A stretch of 58,038 nucleotides of DNA from Candidatus Paralactobacillus gallistercoris (lineage in GTDB: Bacteria > Bacillota > Bacilli > Lactobacillales > Lactobacillaceae), in NCBI GenBank assembly GCA_018883675.1, contig JAHLFS010000031.1:1-58038 (forward strand). Direction: 5' to 3'. Below are positions 50,393 through 58,038 of this stretch, in pieces (position 1 is the first letter of the stretch; each line of letters opens with the position of its first letter). Made by a program: the position numbers and the translations under genes. Under the pieces are notes generated by a model. That model saw nothing but the letters and a program-made list of their open reading frames with translations, did no database searches and had not been told where the DNA came from.

Positions 50393-51982
50393 ATGACAGA
50401 TAATTTAGCACAAGAAGTTGCCAAACGACGGACTTTTGCCATTATTTCACACCCTGATGCTGGGAAGACCACTATTACTGAACAATTATTACTTTTTGGT
50501 GGTGTTATTCGGCAGGCAGGAACCGTCAAAGGAAAGAAAAGTGGTCATTTTGCCAAGTCAGACTGGATGGAAATTGAAAAGAAACGTGGTATTTCTGTTA
50601 CTAGTTCGGTAATGCAATTTGACTATCAAGGCAAACGGATTAATATTTTGGATACGCCCGGACACGAAGACTTTTCCGAAGATACTTACCGTACCTTAAT
50701 GGCCGTTGATGCAGCTGTAATGGTTATTGATTCGGCTAAGGGGATTGAACCACAGACTAAAAAGTTATTTAAAGTTGTTAAAAAGCGCGGGATTCCGATT
50801 TTTACATTTATGAACAAGCTTGATCGTGATGGCCGTGAACCGCTTGATTTAATTGCTGAATTGGAAGACTTACTTAATATTGAAGGTTATCCAATGAATT
50901 GGCCAATTGGCATGGGTAAAGGTTTGAAAGGATTATATGACCGTGAAAATAACCGGATTGAATTGTATCGTCCGCAAGATGATGCGCACCGCTTTTTGCC
51001 ATTAGATCAAACAACTGGCGAAGTAATTGGTACTAATCCTTTGCAAGATGAATCAATTTATCAACAAACACTAGAAGATATTGATTTATTAAAAGAAGCA
51101 GGCAACCAATTTGACTTAACAAAAGTTATGCACGGTGAACAAACCCCAGTTTACTTTGGTTCAGCTTTAACTAATTTTGGCGTTGAAACCTTTTTAAATA
51201 GTTTTGTTAAATATGCTCCCGCTCCAAGTGCTTATGAAACTCAAGACGGTGAAGAAATTAGTCCAACTGATCCTAATTTTTCCGGTTTTGTTTTTAAAAT
51301 TCAAGCTAATATGAATCCGGCTCATCGTGATCGGATTGCTTTTGTACGGGTTTGTTCAGGCGAATTTACTAAAGGAATGGATGTTACTTTACAACGAACT
51401 GGTAAAAAGTTACGTTTAAATAACTCTACGGAATTTATGGCTGATGCTCGTGAGCAAGTTACCGATGCGGTTGCCGGGGATATTGTTGGCTTATACGATA
51501 CCGGTAATTTTCAAATTGGTGATACCATTTATACCGGTAAAAAGGTGATTGCTTTTAAAAAATTGCCACAGTTTACGCCTGAATTATTCATGAAAGTAAC
51601 GCCTAAGAACGTTATGAAGCAAAAGTCATTCCATAAGGGCATGCAACAACTGGTACAAGAAGGCGCTATTCAGTTATACCGCACCATGAATACAGACGAA
51701 TACATTCTTGGAGCAGTAGGACAATTACAGTTTGAAGTATTCCAATTCCGGATGCAACATGAATACAATTCTGAAGTTGAAATGACGCCAATTGGTTCAC
51801 GCACGGCCCGGTGGATTGACAATCCTGATAAGTTAGATGAGCATGCGTCATCAAGTCGTAATTTACTAGTTAAAGATGTTAATGGTGATCCATTATTCCT
51901 ATTTGAAAACGATTTTGCATTGCGGTGGTTTAATGATAAGTATCCTGATGTTCATTTAACCGCACGCTTCCAGTCAGAATAA
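50393..51982 (+). CDS. prfC: Peptide chain release factor 3 (RF3)
   Basis: A 529-residue translational GTPase that recycles RF1/RF2. G1 HPDAGKTT, G2 region [13 protein letters not shown]3 [20 protein letters not shown] and G4 NKLD are complete. Domain II and the RF3-specific C-terminus ([20 protein letters not shown]) follow. Start ATG behind AAGGATTG. It is cotranscribed with the AI-2E transporter gene, and a terminator follows at once. Confidence 0.96.
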   Translation: MTDNLAQEVAKRRTFAIISHPDAGKTTITEQLLLFGGVIRQAGTVKGKKSGHFAKSDWMEIEKKRGISVTSSVMQFDYQGKRINILDTPGHEDFSEDTYRTLMAVDAAVMVIDSAKGIEPQTKKLFKVVKKRGIPIFTFMNKLDRDGREPLDLIAELEDLLNIEGYPMNWPIGMGKGLKGLYDRENNRIELYRPQDDAHRFLPLDQTTGEVIGTNPLQDESIYQQTLEDIDLLKEAGNQFDLTKVMHGEQTPVYFGSALTNFGVETFLNSFVKYAPAPSAYETQDGEEISPTDPNFSGFVFKIQANMNPAHRDRIAFVRVCSGEFTKGMDVTLQRTGKKLRLNNSTEFMADAREQVTDAVAGDIVGLYDTGNFQIGDTIYTGKKVIAFKKLPQFTPELFMKVTPKNVMKQKSFHKGMQQLVQEGAIQLYRTMNTDEYILGAVGQLQFEVFQFRMQHEYNSEVEMTPIGSRTARWIDNPDKLDEHASSSRNLLVKDVNGDPLFLFENDFALRWFNDKYPDVHLTARFQSE

Positions 51983-51983
51983 T

Positions 51984-52022
51984 AAAAAAAGCAGAAGTAA
52001 ATTTTACTTCTGCTTTTTTTAT
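51984..52022. terminator. Bidirectional terminator between prfC and the MucBP gene
   Basis: A long palindrome with arms GCAGAAGTAAAA and TTTTACTTCTGC, flanked by seven A and seven T. Confidence 0.95.
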
Positions 52023-52024
52023 TA

Positions 52025-53263
52025 TTAAATAAATTTTAAATATGAAGTTTCTACCCAAAAACCATCAGCTAATTGTGACCAATGACTATCGTTTTCGAGG
52101 GTTAGGTTTTTGGTAACCGTAACTTTAGTTTGTCCTGGTAAACCAGTTGGTTGAATATCACCATATGGTGTTGCCCAAATAACAATCCGATCCTTTGGAT
52201 TCATATCAACAATTGCTGGTTGGTCAAGATCAACTTCGTCAGTAATTGTATACCGAATTTGCGGCAATCCTAATGGCATGTCAGCCGGCAAAACATTAGG
52301 ATTAGTATTCATACTTTCAATGGTGTTATTGTCGTTCATTACCCATTCAGAGCCACCAAGATCTAGCCAAATATTATCTGTTTGGGGATCATATGCTAAT
52401 TGAAAAACTTTCCAAACGGATCCAACCGGCAATGTCATGTTTAACTTTTGATCGGAACGTGGTGCTAAGCTGGGGTGAATTGTTTGCAAAATTTTAACAA
52501 ACATTTGTTTTTCTAACTTGTTATATTCAATTTGACGTGGTTCATAAGTAAAGGATAGTTGCTTACTATTAGTACCAAATTGTCCCGCAAGTTCATCAGG
52601 TTCTTTGACCAGTGTATTTTTAAAAATATCAAGTGGTTTAACTTGATAATTAGAGTTTAAATCACCTTCAATATATTCAGGCGGTGCTAGTAAGTTGCCA
52701 TTTAAATCACGATGATAGACTACGACTGGCGCTGCTTGTTGCCGTGAATAAATTAGTTTAATACCATCAGGATTTGGGAAAAAAGTTTGTTGGTAATTAA
52801 TTGTTTGCGCTAAAACAAAACCTGGGAATGTTTTCCATGGAATGTTAAGGGGCGCTTGATAATCACCAGTTAATGTTGCTGTTGGTGCTAATGCATTACC
52901 ATTTTCATCACGGTAGGACACTTTAATCCGGATCATGCCATTATTTTTGCGTGTAACTGCCGGATTTTGTGGGGGCACGCTTTCCAGATCATGTGGTTGG
53001 TGCGTAGTAGGTTGCTTTGTGGCAGTAGCAGGCATAATCATTTCTTTAGCTGCAATTTGATCATCAATACTTTTTTGCTCAGCAGAAGTTGGTGCTGGTG
53101 TTTGTGGCTTAAAAGGCGTTGCTGCTTTAGGAGTAACGGTACGCGCACTTTGTGATGTTGTTGGGTGTGATGATTGCACTGGCATAGGACGAGAACGGTT
53201 TGCCCGTATCCGTTTATTCAATTCTTTTTTAAAACCTTTTAATAAGTTATTAAGTAGAGGCAT
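52025..53263 (-). CDS. MucBP/SH3-like domain protein without a signal peptide
   Basis: 412 residues. A short amphipathic, basic N-terminus (PLLNNLLKGFKKELNKRIRAN) is followed by a Pro/Thr/Gln-rich linker (about 25-108). Two MucBP-like repeats (about 111-175, IRIKVSYRDENGNALAPTATLTG; 179-245, VVVYHRDLNGNLLAPPEYIEG) come next, then two SH3-like modules, the last ending GFWVETSYLKFI. There is no signal peptide, membrane helix or LPxTG. ATG 53263 follows AAAGGACGG; in-frame upstream codons are weaker. The promoter carries a catabolite-control-like site. Function unknown; the architecture resembles extracellular adhesins. Confidence 0.8.
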   Translation of the reverse strand: MPLLNNLLKGFKKELNKRIRANRSRPMPVQSSHPTTSQSARTVTPKAATPFKPQTPAPTSAEQKSIDDQIAAKEMIMPATATKQPTTHQPHDLESVPPQNPAVTRKNNGMIRIKVSYRDENGNALAPTATLTGDYQAPLNIPWKTFPGFVLAQTINYQQTFFPNPDGIKLIYSRQQAAPVVVYHRDLNGNLLAPPEYIEGDLNSNYQVKPLDIFKNTLVKEPDELAGQFGTNSKQLSFTYEPRQIEYNKLEKQMFVKILQTIHPSLAPRSDQKLNMTLPVGSVWKVFQLAYDPQTDNIWLDLGGSEWVMNDNNTIESMNTNPNVLPADMPLGLPQIRYTITDEVDLDQPAIVDMNPKDRIVIWATPYGDIQPTGLPGQTKVTVTKNLTLENDSHWSQLADGFWVETSYLKFI

Positions 53264-53304
53264 AACAATCCGTCCTTTAAAATCCATGATCAATAAAAAT
53301 AAAA

Positions 53305-53328
53305 CGAAAGCGTTTCAATATCATTATA
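53305..53328 (-). promoter_or_regulatory. Promoter -10 with cre-like site upstream of the MucBP gene
   Basis: On the minus strand TATAAT occupies 53328-53323, and a cre-like sequence lies just downstream at 53318-53305. Read on the plus strand the latter is CGAAAGCGTTTCAA, matching 12 of 14 positions of WGWAARCGYTWWMA. The location near +1 fits CcpA repression. Confidence 0.55.
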
Positions 53329-53363
53329 AATAATTTTTAGATAATGGAAAACCATAAACCATA

Positions 53364-53391
53364 AAAAAGACCGTGTAAATCACGGTCTTTT
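53364..53391 (-). terminator. Terminator after clpE
   Basis: Read on the minus strand, AAAAGACCGTG and CACGGTCTTTTT enclose a 5-nt loop and are followed by T residues. Confidence 0.9.
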
Positions 53392-53399
53392 GTTAATTA

Positions 53400-55610
53400 C
53401 TAATTTTCATTAGTTTTGTTTTTTAAAGCAGTAACATTGATTTCACCATCAACGATTCGTGCTTCAAGTTGTTTGACTTCAGGATGATCTAAGTAGTAGT
53501 TAGCTACCCGGTCTTCAATTTGTTCTTGAATGACACGTCTTAATGGACGTGCGCCTAAAGCTGGATCGTAACCTAATTTGACCAGTTTTTCTTTAACTGG
53601 TTCAGTAACGTGTACTGATAATCCTTGGTCAGCAATCGTATGGTTGGTTTCGGCAAGCATTAATTCAACAATCTTCATTAAGCTTGCTTTTGAAAGTGGC
53701 TTAAATTCAACAATGTCGTCAAAACGATTTAAGAATTCTGGTTTAAAGTAATTATCTAATTTATTAATTACTGAATGGGTCTTACCAGCTGCTGCTGCTC
53801 CAAAACCAACACTAGTTTCTTTACCAACCCCAGCATTTGAAGTCATGATAATGATAGTGTCTTTAAATGAAACAGTTCGTCCTTGTGAATCAGTTAAGCG
53901 ACCATCATCAAGAATTTGCAAGAACATATTCATTACATCCGGATGAGCTTTTTCTACTTCATCTAGTAAGATTAAACTGTATGGATGCCGTCGTACCCGT
54001 TCTGTTAATTGACCTGCTTCTTCGTAACCAACATAACCGGGTGGGGAACCGATTAATTTCGAAACACTGAACTTTTCCATGTATTCAGACATGTCAAAGC
54101 GAATCATTGCTTCCTCAGAGCCAAATAGTTCTTTTGCTAATTGTTTTGCTAATTCGGTTTTACCAACCCCGGTTGGACCAACAAATAAGAATGAACCAAT
54201 TGGGCGACCGTTCTTATTAAAGCCAACTCGGTTGCGGCGAATGGCTTGGGTAACTTTATCAACGGCTTCATCTTGACCGATGATGTGTTTTTTAAGATCA
54301 GTTGCTAAATTCTTTAATTGGGTTTGTTCTTTTTCTTTTAATTCACCAACAGGAATGCCCGTTTTTTCTTCGACAATTTTTTCAATATCGTCTTCTGTAA
54401 CGGTTGGTACGTTAGCATCCGCATTGCGTTCATTGTCTTCTTTCATCTTAGTGAACTTATTCACTTGATCACGATAGAAAGCAGCTTTTTCATAATCTTC
54501 TTGCTTTAAAGCAACTTGTTTTTCTTTTTCAGCTTCTTGAATTTTCTTTTCTAAAGTTTGAGGATCAACCACATGAATCGTGAGATTCTTTTTAGAGCCA
54601 GCTTCATCAATTAAATCGATTGCTTTATCAGGTAAGAAGCGATCGTTGATGTAACGTGCTGATAATTTAGCAGCAGCAATAATAGCATCATGGGTATAGT
54701 GAACATGATGATAAGCTGCATATTTAGCTTCAATTCCTTTAAGAATTTGAATTGTTTCATCAACTGACGGTTCATTAACTTGAACTGGCTGTAAACGCCG
54801 TGCTAATGCTGCATCTTTTTCAATTTGACGATATTCAGTTAATGTTGTTGCACCAACTAACTGCAATTCGCCACGCGCTAATGCTGGTTTGAGAACGTTA
54901 CCGGCATCCATGCTACCTTCAGCATTACCAGCACCAACAATTTCATGAATTTCATCAATGAATAAGATGATTTTGGGATTAGCTTTTAATTCATTCATTA
55001 ATTGTTGCATGCGTTGTTCGAATTGCCCGCGTACGCCGGTTCCTTGCACTAAGGAAACAACGTCTAGCCGGATAACTTGGCGATCTTGTAGTTTAGCCGG
55101 AACGTCACCGTCAGCGATTTTTTGTGCTAAGCCTTCAACAACTGCTGTTTTACCGACCCCAGCTTCACCAATTAAAACCGGATTGTTTTTGGTACGTCGG
55201 TTAAGAATTTCAATAACACGAGCGATTTCTTTATCACGACCAATAACCGGGTCAATTTTACCTTTTTTAGCAAGTTCAGTAATATTAATTCCGAATTGGG
55301 CTAACAAGCCACCGTTACGGTTATTGCCACCAAACCCACCTTGGGTAGGACCGCCTGGTTGTGAAGCCCGGTTTTCACTAGCATTTTGGCGATTATATGC
55401 TTGATTAAAATTACGGAATAATTCGTCAAATCCACCTAAGCCGCCAAAAGGATCGTTAGAACCAGGGATGCCATTTGTAAAGTTTAAGCGTCCTTGTTGC
55501 TTTAATAATTGGTAACAATCCTGACAAAGGTCAATTTCACGCCGTTGGCCATTAATATTGGCATATAAATGAATCGTTGCAGGATTCTTATGACAATATT
55601 GACAGAGCAT
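53400..55610 (-). CDS. clpE: ClpE, Hsp100 ATPase with N-terminal zinc finger
   Basis: A 736-residue AAA+ unfoldase of the CtsR regulon. The N-terminal zinc finger has C3, C6, C29 and C32 ([16 protein letters not shown]...DLCQDC) and is unique to ClpE. A Gly/Asn-rich linker, AAA+ module 1 (GEAGVGKT), a UVR-like middle segment, AAA+ module 2 (GPTGVGKT) and a ClpB-type C-terminus follow. I chose ATG 55610, which gives the family start MLCQ and lies 10 nt after AAAGG; an in-frame ATG at 55628 lacks a binding site. The operator upstream makes CtsR control likely. Confidence 0.95.
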   Translation of the reverse strand: MLCQYCHKNPATIHLYANINGQRREIDLCQDCYQLLKQQGRLNFTNGIPGSNDPFGGLGGFDELFRNFNQAYNRQNASENRASQPGGPTQGGFGGNNRNGGLLAQFGINITELAKKGKIDPVIGRDKEIARVIEILNRRTKNNPVLIGEAGVGKTAVVEGLAQKIADGDVPAKLQDRQVIRLDVVSLVQGTGVRGQFEQRMQQLMNELKANPKIILFIDEIHEIVGAGNAEGSMDAGNVLKPALARGELQLVGATTLTEYRQIEKDAALARRLQPVQVNEPSVDETIQILKGIEAKYAAYHHVHYTHDAIIAAAKLSARYINDRFLPDKAIDLIDEAGSKKNLTIHVVDPQTLEKKIQEAEKEKQVALKQEDYEKAAFYRDQVNKFTKMKEDNERNADANVPTVTEDDIEKIVEEKTGIPVGELKEKEQTQLKNLATDLKKHIIGQDEAVDKVTQAIRRNRVGFNKNGRPIGSFLFVGPTGVGKTELAKQLAKELFGSEEAMIRFDMSEYMEKFSVSKLIGSPPGYVGYEEAGQLTERVRRHPYSLILLDEVEKAHPDVMNMFLQILDDGRLTDSQGRTVSFKDTIIIMTSNAGVGKETSVGFGAAAAGKTHSVINKLDNYFKPEFLNRFDDIVEFKPLSKASLMKIVELMLAETNHTIADQGLSVHVTEPVKEKLVKLGYDPALGARPLRRVIQEQIEDRVANYYLDHPEVKQLEARIVDGEINVTALKNKTNEN

Positions 55611-55639
55611 AAATTCACAACCTTTCATAGTAAAATATT

Positions 55640-55677
55640 GGTCAATATTGTTTGACCTTTCTTGACTATTAATTATA
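55640..55677 (-). promoter_or_regulatory. clpE promoter -10 and CtsR operator
   Basis: On the minus strand TATAAT (55677-55672) is followed by AGTCAAG (55667-55661), AAA, and GGTCAAA (55657-55651), an exact CtsR tandem heptad with 3-nt spacing. A third, inverted half-site TTGACC lies at 55645-55640. The layout mirrors that of ctsR. Confidence 0.88.
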
Positions 55678-55746
55678 CTATATAAATTGAAAAAATAAAG
55701 TAATTAAACATTTTCTTCATTATCAATTAGAAAGGAAGCGATCATT

Positions 55747-55929
55747 ATGAATGATTATGTTGCCAAAATGGATCAATTACGTAGTGGTGAATTAGATCAT
55801 TTGGAAATTAAGCCGGCTGAGTTTATGAAGTTTCGACAAGCATGGACTGATTATCCATATCGGCAAGATATTGTTGGTACCGCACAGCGTAATGGCGTGA
55901 TTATTTATCGTTATCATCACGTTGAATGA
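55747..55929 (+). CDS. Small conserved-type hypothetical protein
   Basis: 60 residues, soluble: begins MNDYVAKMDQLRSGELDHLE and ends NGVIIYRYHHVE. The start ATG has a strong site, GAAAGGAAGCG. I do not recognise a named family. It sits between the divergent clpE promoter and ptsH on the ptsH strand. Ninety-two nt separate it from ptsH, which has its own promoter candidate, so coexpression is uncertain. Confidence 0.7.
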   Translation: MNDYVAKMDQLRSGELDHLEIKPAEFMKFRQAWTDYPYRQDIVGTAQRNGVIIYRYHHVE

Positions 55930-55930
55930 G

Positions 55931-55959
55931 TTGTCTATCACCTTAAAAAATGATAATCT
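55931..55959 (+). promoter_or_regulatory. Candidate ptsH promoter
   Basis: TTGTCT (55931-55936), a 17-nt spacer, TAATCT (55954-55959), 63 nt before the ptsH start. Confidence 0.45.
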
Positions 55960-56021
55960 TTAAGTGTAGGGCTAGTGTCAAAAAGAGCACTTGCTACTTC
56001 ATCATAAGGAGTATGATTTTA

Positions 56022-56288
56022 ATGGAAAAACGTAATTTTCACATTATCGCTGACACTGGCATTCATGCACGTCCAGCAACATTGTTAGTGCAGACGGCAA
56101 GTAAATTTACTGCTAATACTACCTTAGAATATCAAGGTAAAACGGTTAATTTGAAGTCAATCATGGGTGTTATGTCTTTAGGCGTTGGTAAGGGTGCCGA
56201 TGTAACGGTTACAGCTGAAGGCGAAGACGAAGCTGATGCTTTAAATGCCATCGCAGTTACCATGAAAAAAGAAGGCTTATCTGAATAA
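56022..56288 (+). CDS. ptsH: HPr, phosphocarrier protein of the PTS
   Basis: 88 residues. The catalytic histidine H15 lies in GIHARPAT and the regulatory serine S46 in [11 protein letters not shown], so both PEP-dependent transport phosphorylation and HPrK-dependent CcpA co-repression are possible. ATG 56022 behind AAGGAGTATG gives the standard length; an in-frame start at 55950 lies upstream of the ribosome binding site. Enzyme I (ptsI), which normally follows, is absent; a terminator comes 77 nt after the stop. Confidence 0.96.
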   Translation: MEKRNFHIIADTGIHARPATLLVQTASKFTANTTLEYQGKTVNLKSIMGVMSLGVGKGADVTVTAEGEDEADALNAIAVTMKKEGLSE

Positions 56289-56365
56289 TTAAAAATAAGG
56301 TATTTGGTTAATTATTTAGCCGCACCTATCTTTTCATAATATGATGTTAATGATACTGAAAATGA

Positions 56366-56417
56366 AATTCGTCGTTTAGTTAGTAATTACTAATTATAAA
56401 CGACGAATTATTTTTTA
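56366..56417 (+). terminator. Terminator after ptsH
   Basis: Outer arms AATTCGTCGTTT and AAACGACGAATT, with an inner TTAGTAATTACTAA palindrome, followed by a T-run. It closes ptsH as a single-gene end. The 77 nt between ptsH and it hold no gene. Confidence 0.9.
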
Positions 56418-56503
56418 TCATGCAATTAAATAATAAGAAATGATTTTTAAAAGATTATCGTAAATGTTACAATTTTTTTGTACTTAATTGGGAGGAATTA
56501 ATC

Positions 56504-57244
56504 ATGAAATATCAACGACAAGCGTTGCAAAAACTACGTGGTCATTGGTTAGCTTTAATTGCCTTGCTATTTGTTAGTAAATGTTTAGGTTCATTGCTAA
56601 TGGAATTACTTACTGGTGGTAATTCATTGTTCATGACCGTTTTATCCGCATTATTATCGGTTTTTGTAATTGCTATTTTAACATTGAGCTTTAATTTTGG
56701 CGCCTGGCGTGTTGCTAAAAACGATTATCCGACTTTAAATTTAATTTTTGCGGGCTTTAAGCGTGATTATTATGCCGTTTTGGTTGAACTTAGTTTCATT
56801 CAAATGATTGTAATGGAATTGGTTACCTTACTAGCTACTTTAGCATATGTCCCTAAGTTAGGCATTACGAAAGTTATTCAATATAATGTCAACACTGGTA
56901 GTTTATTGATGCAGGTGTTACAACAAATTAGTAATGGCAAAATTAATCCTACATTACTTAGTTTTACCATGTTGATGAGTGTGGTAATGTTGTTACTGAG
57001 TTTATTTGTAGGTGCTTATTTTGATATCTTATTTTTTGCTAAAATTGCCCATCCGCAGTGGACATTACGCGATGTTTTTGTAAATACTAACCGTGCTTTA
57101 CGTGGTAAATTCAAGCAGCTACTTTGGTTACAAATAACATTCATTCCGTGGTATTTAACTAGTATTTTAACGTTATCATTATCACTAATTTTTGTGGCAC
57201 CATTTAACCAGGTAGCCCTAGCGGTATTTTATGAAGAATTATAA
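56504..57244 (+). CDS. DUF975 family membrane protein
   Basis: 246 residues, five to six hydrophobic segments. The C-terminal block RGKFKQLLWLQITFIPWYLTSILTLSLSLIFVAPF...ALAVFYEEL matches the conserved end of DUF975 integral membrane proteins of lactic acid bacteria. The N-terminus (KYQRQALQKLRGHWLALIALLFV) fits the family start ARxxLKGNW. Function unknown. Start ATG behind TGGGAGGAA. It is a single gene, terminated on both sides. Confidence 0.87.
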   Translation: MKYQRQALQKLRGHWLALIALLFVSKCLGSLLMELLTGGNSLFMTVLSALLSVFVIAILTLSFNFGAWRVAKNDYPTLNLIFAGFKRDYYAVLVELSFIQMIVMELVTLLATLAYVPKLGITKVIQYNVNTGSLLMQVLQQISNGKINPTLLSFTMLMSVVMLLLSLFVGAYFDILFFAKIAHPQWTLRDVFVNTNRALRGKFKQLLWLQITFIPWYLTSILTLSLSLIFVAPFNQVALAVFYEEL

Positions 57245-57246
57245 TA

Positions 57247-57285
57247 AATAAAGCGACTGCTACAAACAGTCGCTTTATTTATTTT
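57247..57285. terminator. Bidirectional terminator between the DUF975 and ABM-domain genes
   Basis: Arms AATAAAGCGACTG and CAGTCGCTTTATT with loop CTACAAA, followed by AT-rich flanks. Confidence 0.88.
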
Positions 57286-57782
57286 TCATTAAGGTTAATT
57301 TGGTGGTATAACGCTTCGTGATAACTTTCAATTTTGGCAGCAATATTAATGAACCGGTCAAATGCTGGTAGGTAATGTTCATCATGCCAAACTTGGTATG
57401 TTTGAGCATCATGCCAGGCACTGATGATTACATATTGAATATCATTCTTTATTTGATATTTTAAAAGCATTAGTTTATTTAAACCGGGTGTATTAACATT
57501 TTGTTCAACTAAATTTTGACAAGCAGCTAAAAACGGCTTAACTAATTTCTCATCAAGATCAAAGTACATAAAAGCAAAATAACCATCCATTTGTTTACCG
57601 GTTTGGGCAATTACTTCATATTTAAATGGATCGCTAAAAACATTAGCTTCATCAAAAGTAATTACTTGAAAATCACTTTTGTCATCATCAGGTTCTAATA
57701 AAATAAAATCATTATGAGGATGTGCTTTAATAATATCTGTTAAGAGACTTTCTTGTCCAAATGCAGCTTGCATCATTGTCAT
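57279..57782 (-). CDS. ABM-domain protein (HmoB/antibiotic biosynthesis monooxygenase-like)
   Basis: 167 residues, soluble. The C-terminal half (about 70-160) has the dimeric ferredoxin-like ABM fold pattern: YEVIAQTGKQMDGYFAFMYFDLDE, VIISAWHDAQTYQVWHDEHYLPAF. The length and the N-terminal extension resemble HmoB-type heme-degrading monooxygenases of Bacillus, but heme-coordinating residues cannot be confirmed here. Start ATG 10 nt after AGAGGAGG. It is the last gene of the window, convergent with the DUF975 gene. The enzymatic role is tentative. Confidence 0.75.
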   Translation of the reverse strand: MTMMQAAFGQESLLTDIIKAHPHNDFILLEPDDDKSDFQVITFDEANVFSDPFKYEVIAQTGKQMDGYFAFMYFDLDEKLVKPFLAACQNLVEQNVNTPGLNKLMLLKYQIKNDIQYVIISAWHDAQTYQVWHDEHYLPAFDRFINIAAKIESYHEALYHQINLNEK

Positions 57783-58038
57783 AATATGTGTGCCTCCTCT
57801 GATAAGACCTTAATCAAATTTTACGTGAATTAGTTATGATCTTCAAGTTAGGTTCTCTTTGGTAGAAAAGCCCAAATATTATTGTGATGATCCTAACTTA
57901 AACGTGAAATTGTTATGAAAGTGTATTTATTTGGTAATTATTATTTTCATTTTAAGTTAAAAACAGCTATTTTTTTAAAAGCGCCGTATCAAGATGTTAT
58001 CCGTACTTACTCATCTTTATAATCAATAATGTTAATAT
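57783..58038. other. Intergenic end of window without a gene
   Basis: 256 nt, AT-rich, no supported ORF. It holds an imperfect direct repeat (ACGTGAA...GTTATGA at 57823-57839 and 57902-57918) and an inverted repeat AAGTTAGG (57845-57852) / CCTAACTT (57892-57899). It could be the upstream region of a gene beyond the edge. Confidence 0.5.

Noticed and set aside
56289-56365. In-frame readthrough after ptsH as a possible ptsI remnant
   Set aside because: The frame has an internal stop, and neither translated piece resembles enzyme I. The apparent tail NEIRRLVSNY comes from the terminator stem.

Overview
The window reads as chromosomal DNA of a low-GC Gram-positive bacterium of the order Lactobacillales, most likely family Lactobacillaceae. 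The reasons are the tRNA order Leu-Thr-Gly-Leu-Arg-Pro, a ctsR-clpC pair without mcsA/mcsB, a second CtsR-controlled Clp ATPase (ClpE), the rsmG-noc-parB-DUF951-ychF-DUF1129 block, a rpoB-rpoC-prepilin peptidase junction, and several lactic-acid-bacterial families (DUF915, DUF975, MucBP/SH3). TTG starts are frequent. I cannot name the species from the sequence alone. No insertion sequence, prophage or CRISPR array is visible.

Layout. 1-740: eight tRNA genes, probably the tail of an rRNA-tRNA array. 769-3840: ctsR-clpC behind a CtsR operator. 3841-11461: rpoB and rpoC behind a long leader. 11464-12168: a prepilin peptidase on the minus strand. 12266-14850: tRNA-Gln, UDP-GlcNAc 2-epimerase and a secreted serine hydrolase. 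15319-19998: rsmG, noc, parB, DUF951, ychF and DUF1129, with no parA between noc and parB. 20011-23276: a two-component system followed by a D,D-carboxypeptidase. 23311-37589: one continuous S10-spc-alpha ribosomal cluster of 29 genes from rpsJ to rplQ, including secY, adk, infA and rpoA. The right third is a mosaic of short operons: LCP ligase, DUF915 hydrolase, small membrane protein, glycosyltransferase, pyridoxal-kinase-like enzyme, orphan solute-binding lipoprotein, rlmD plus P-type ATPase, recX, ntdP-like DUF402, AI-2E exporter, prfC, a MucBP/SH3 protein, clpE, ptsH, a DUF975 protein and an ABM-domain protein.

How it fits together. The left and middle parts carry core information processing: RNA polymerase, ribosome, Sec translocase, chromosome segregation and nucleoid occlusion. 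CtsR links the two Clp ATPases at opposite ends of the window through operators of nearly identical design. Envelope genes (dacA, LCP, serine hydrolase, epimerase, glycosyltransferase) are scattered among them, mostly as one- to three-gene units closed by strong, often bidirectional, terminators.

The points most worth a second look are the following. An inverted repeat at the rsmG-noc-parB promoter has arms that equal the two parS half-sites in outward order. Soj/ParA is missing from this locus. Hairpin-plus-U-tract elements sit in the rpoB and infA leaders. A structured non-coding stretch follows rplQ. RlmD lacks the usual iron-sulfur cysteines. A MucBP protein has no export signal but has a CcpA-like site on its promoter. 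ptsH has no ptsI beside it. The gene order is broken on both sides of the ribosomal cluster. I found no clearly unprecedented multi-gene system; the novelty lies mainly in regulatory architecture.
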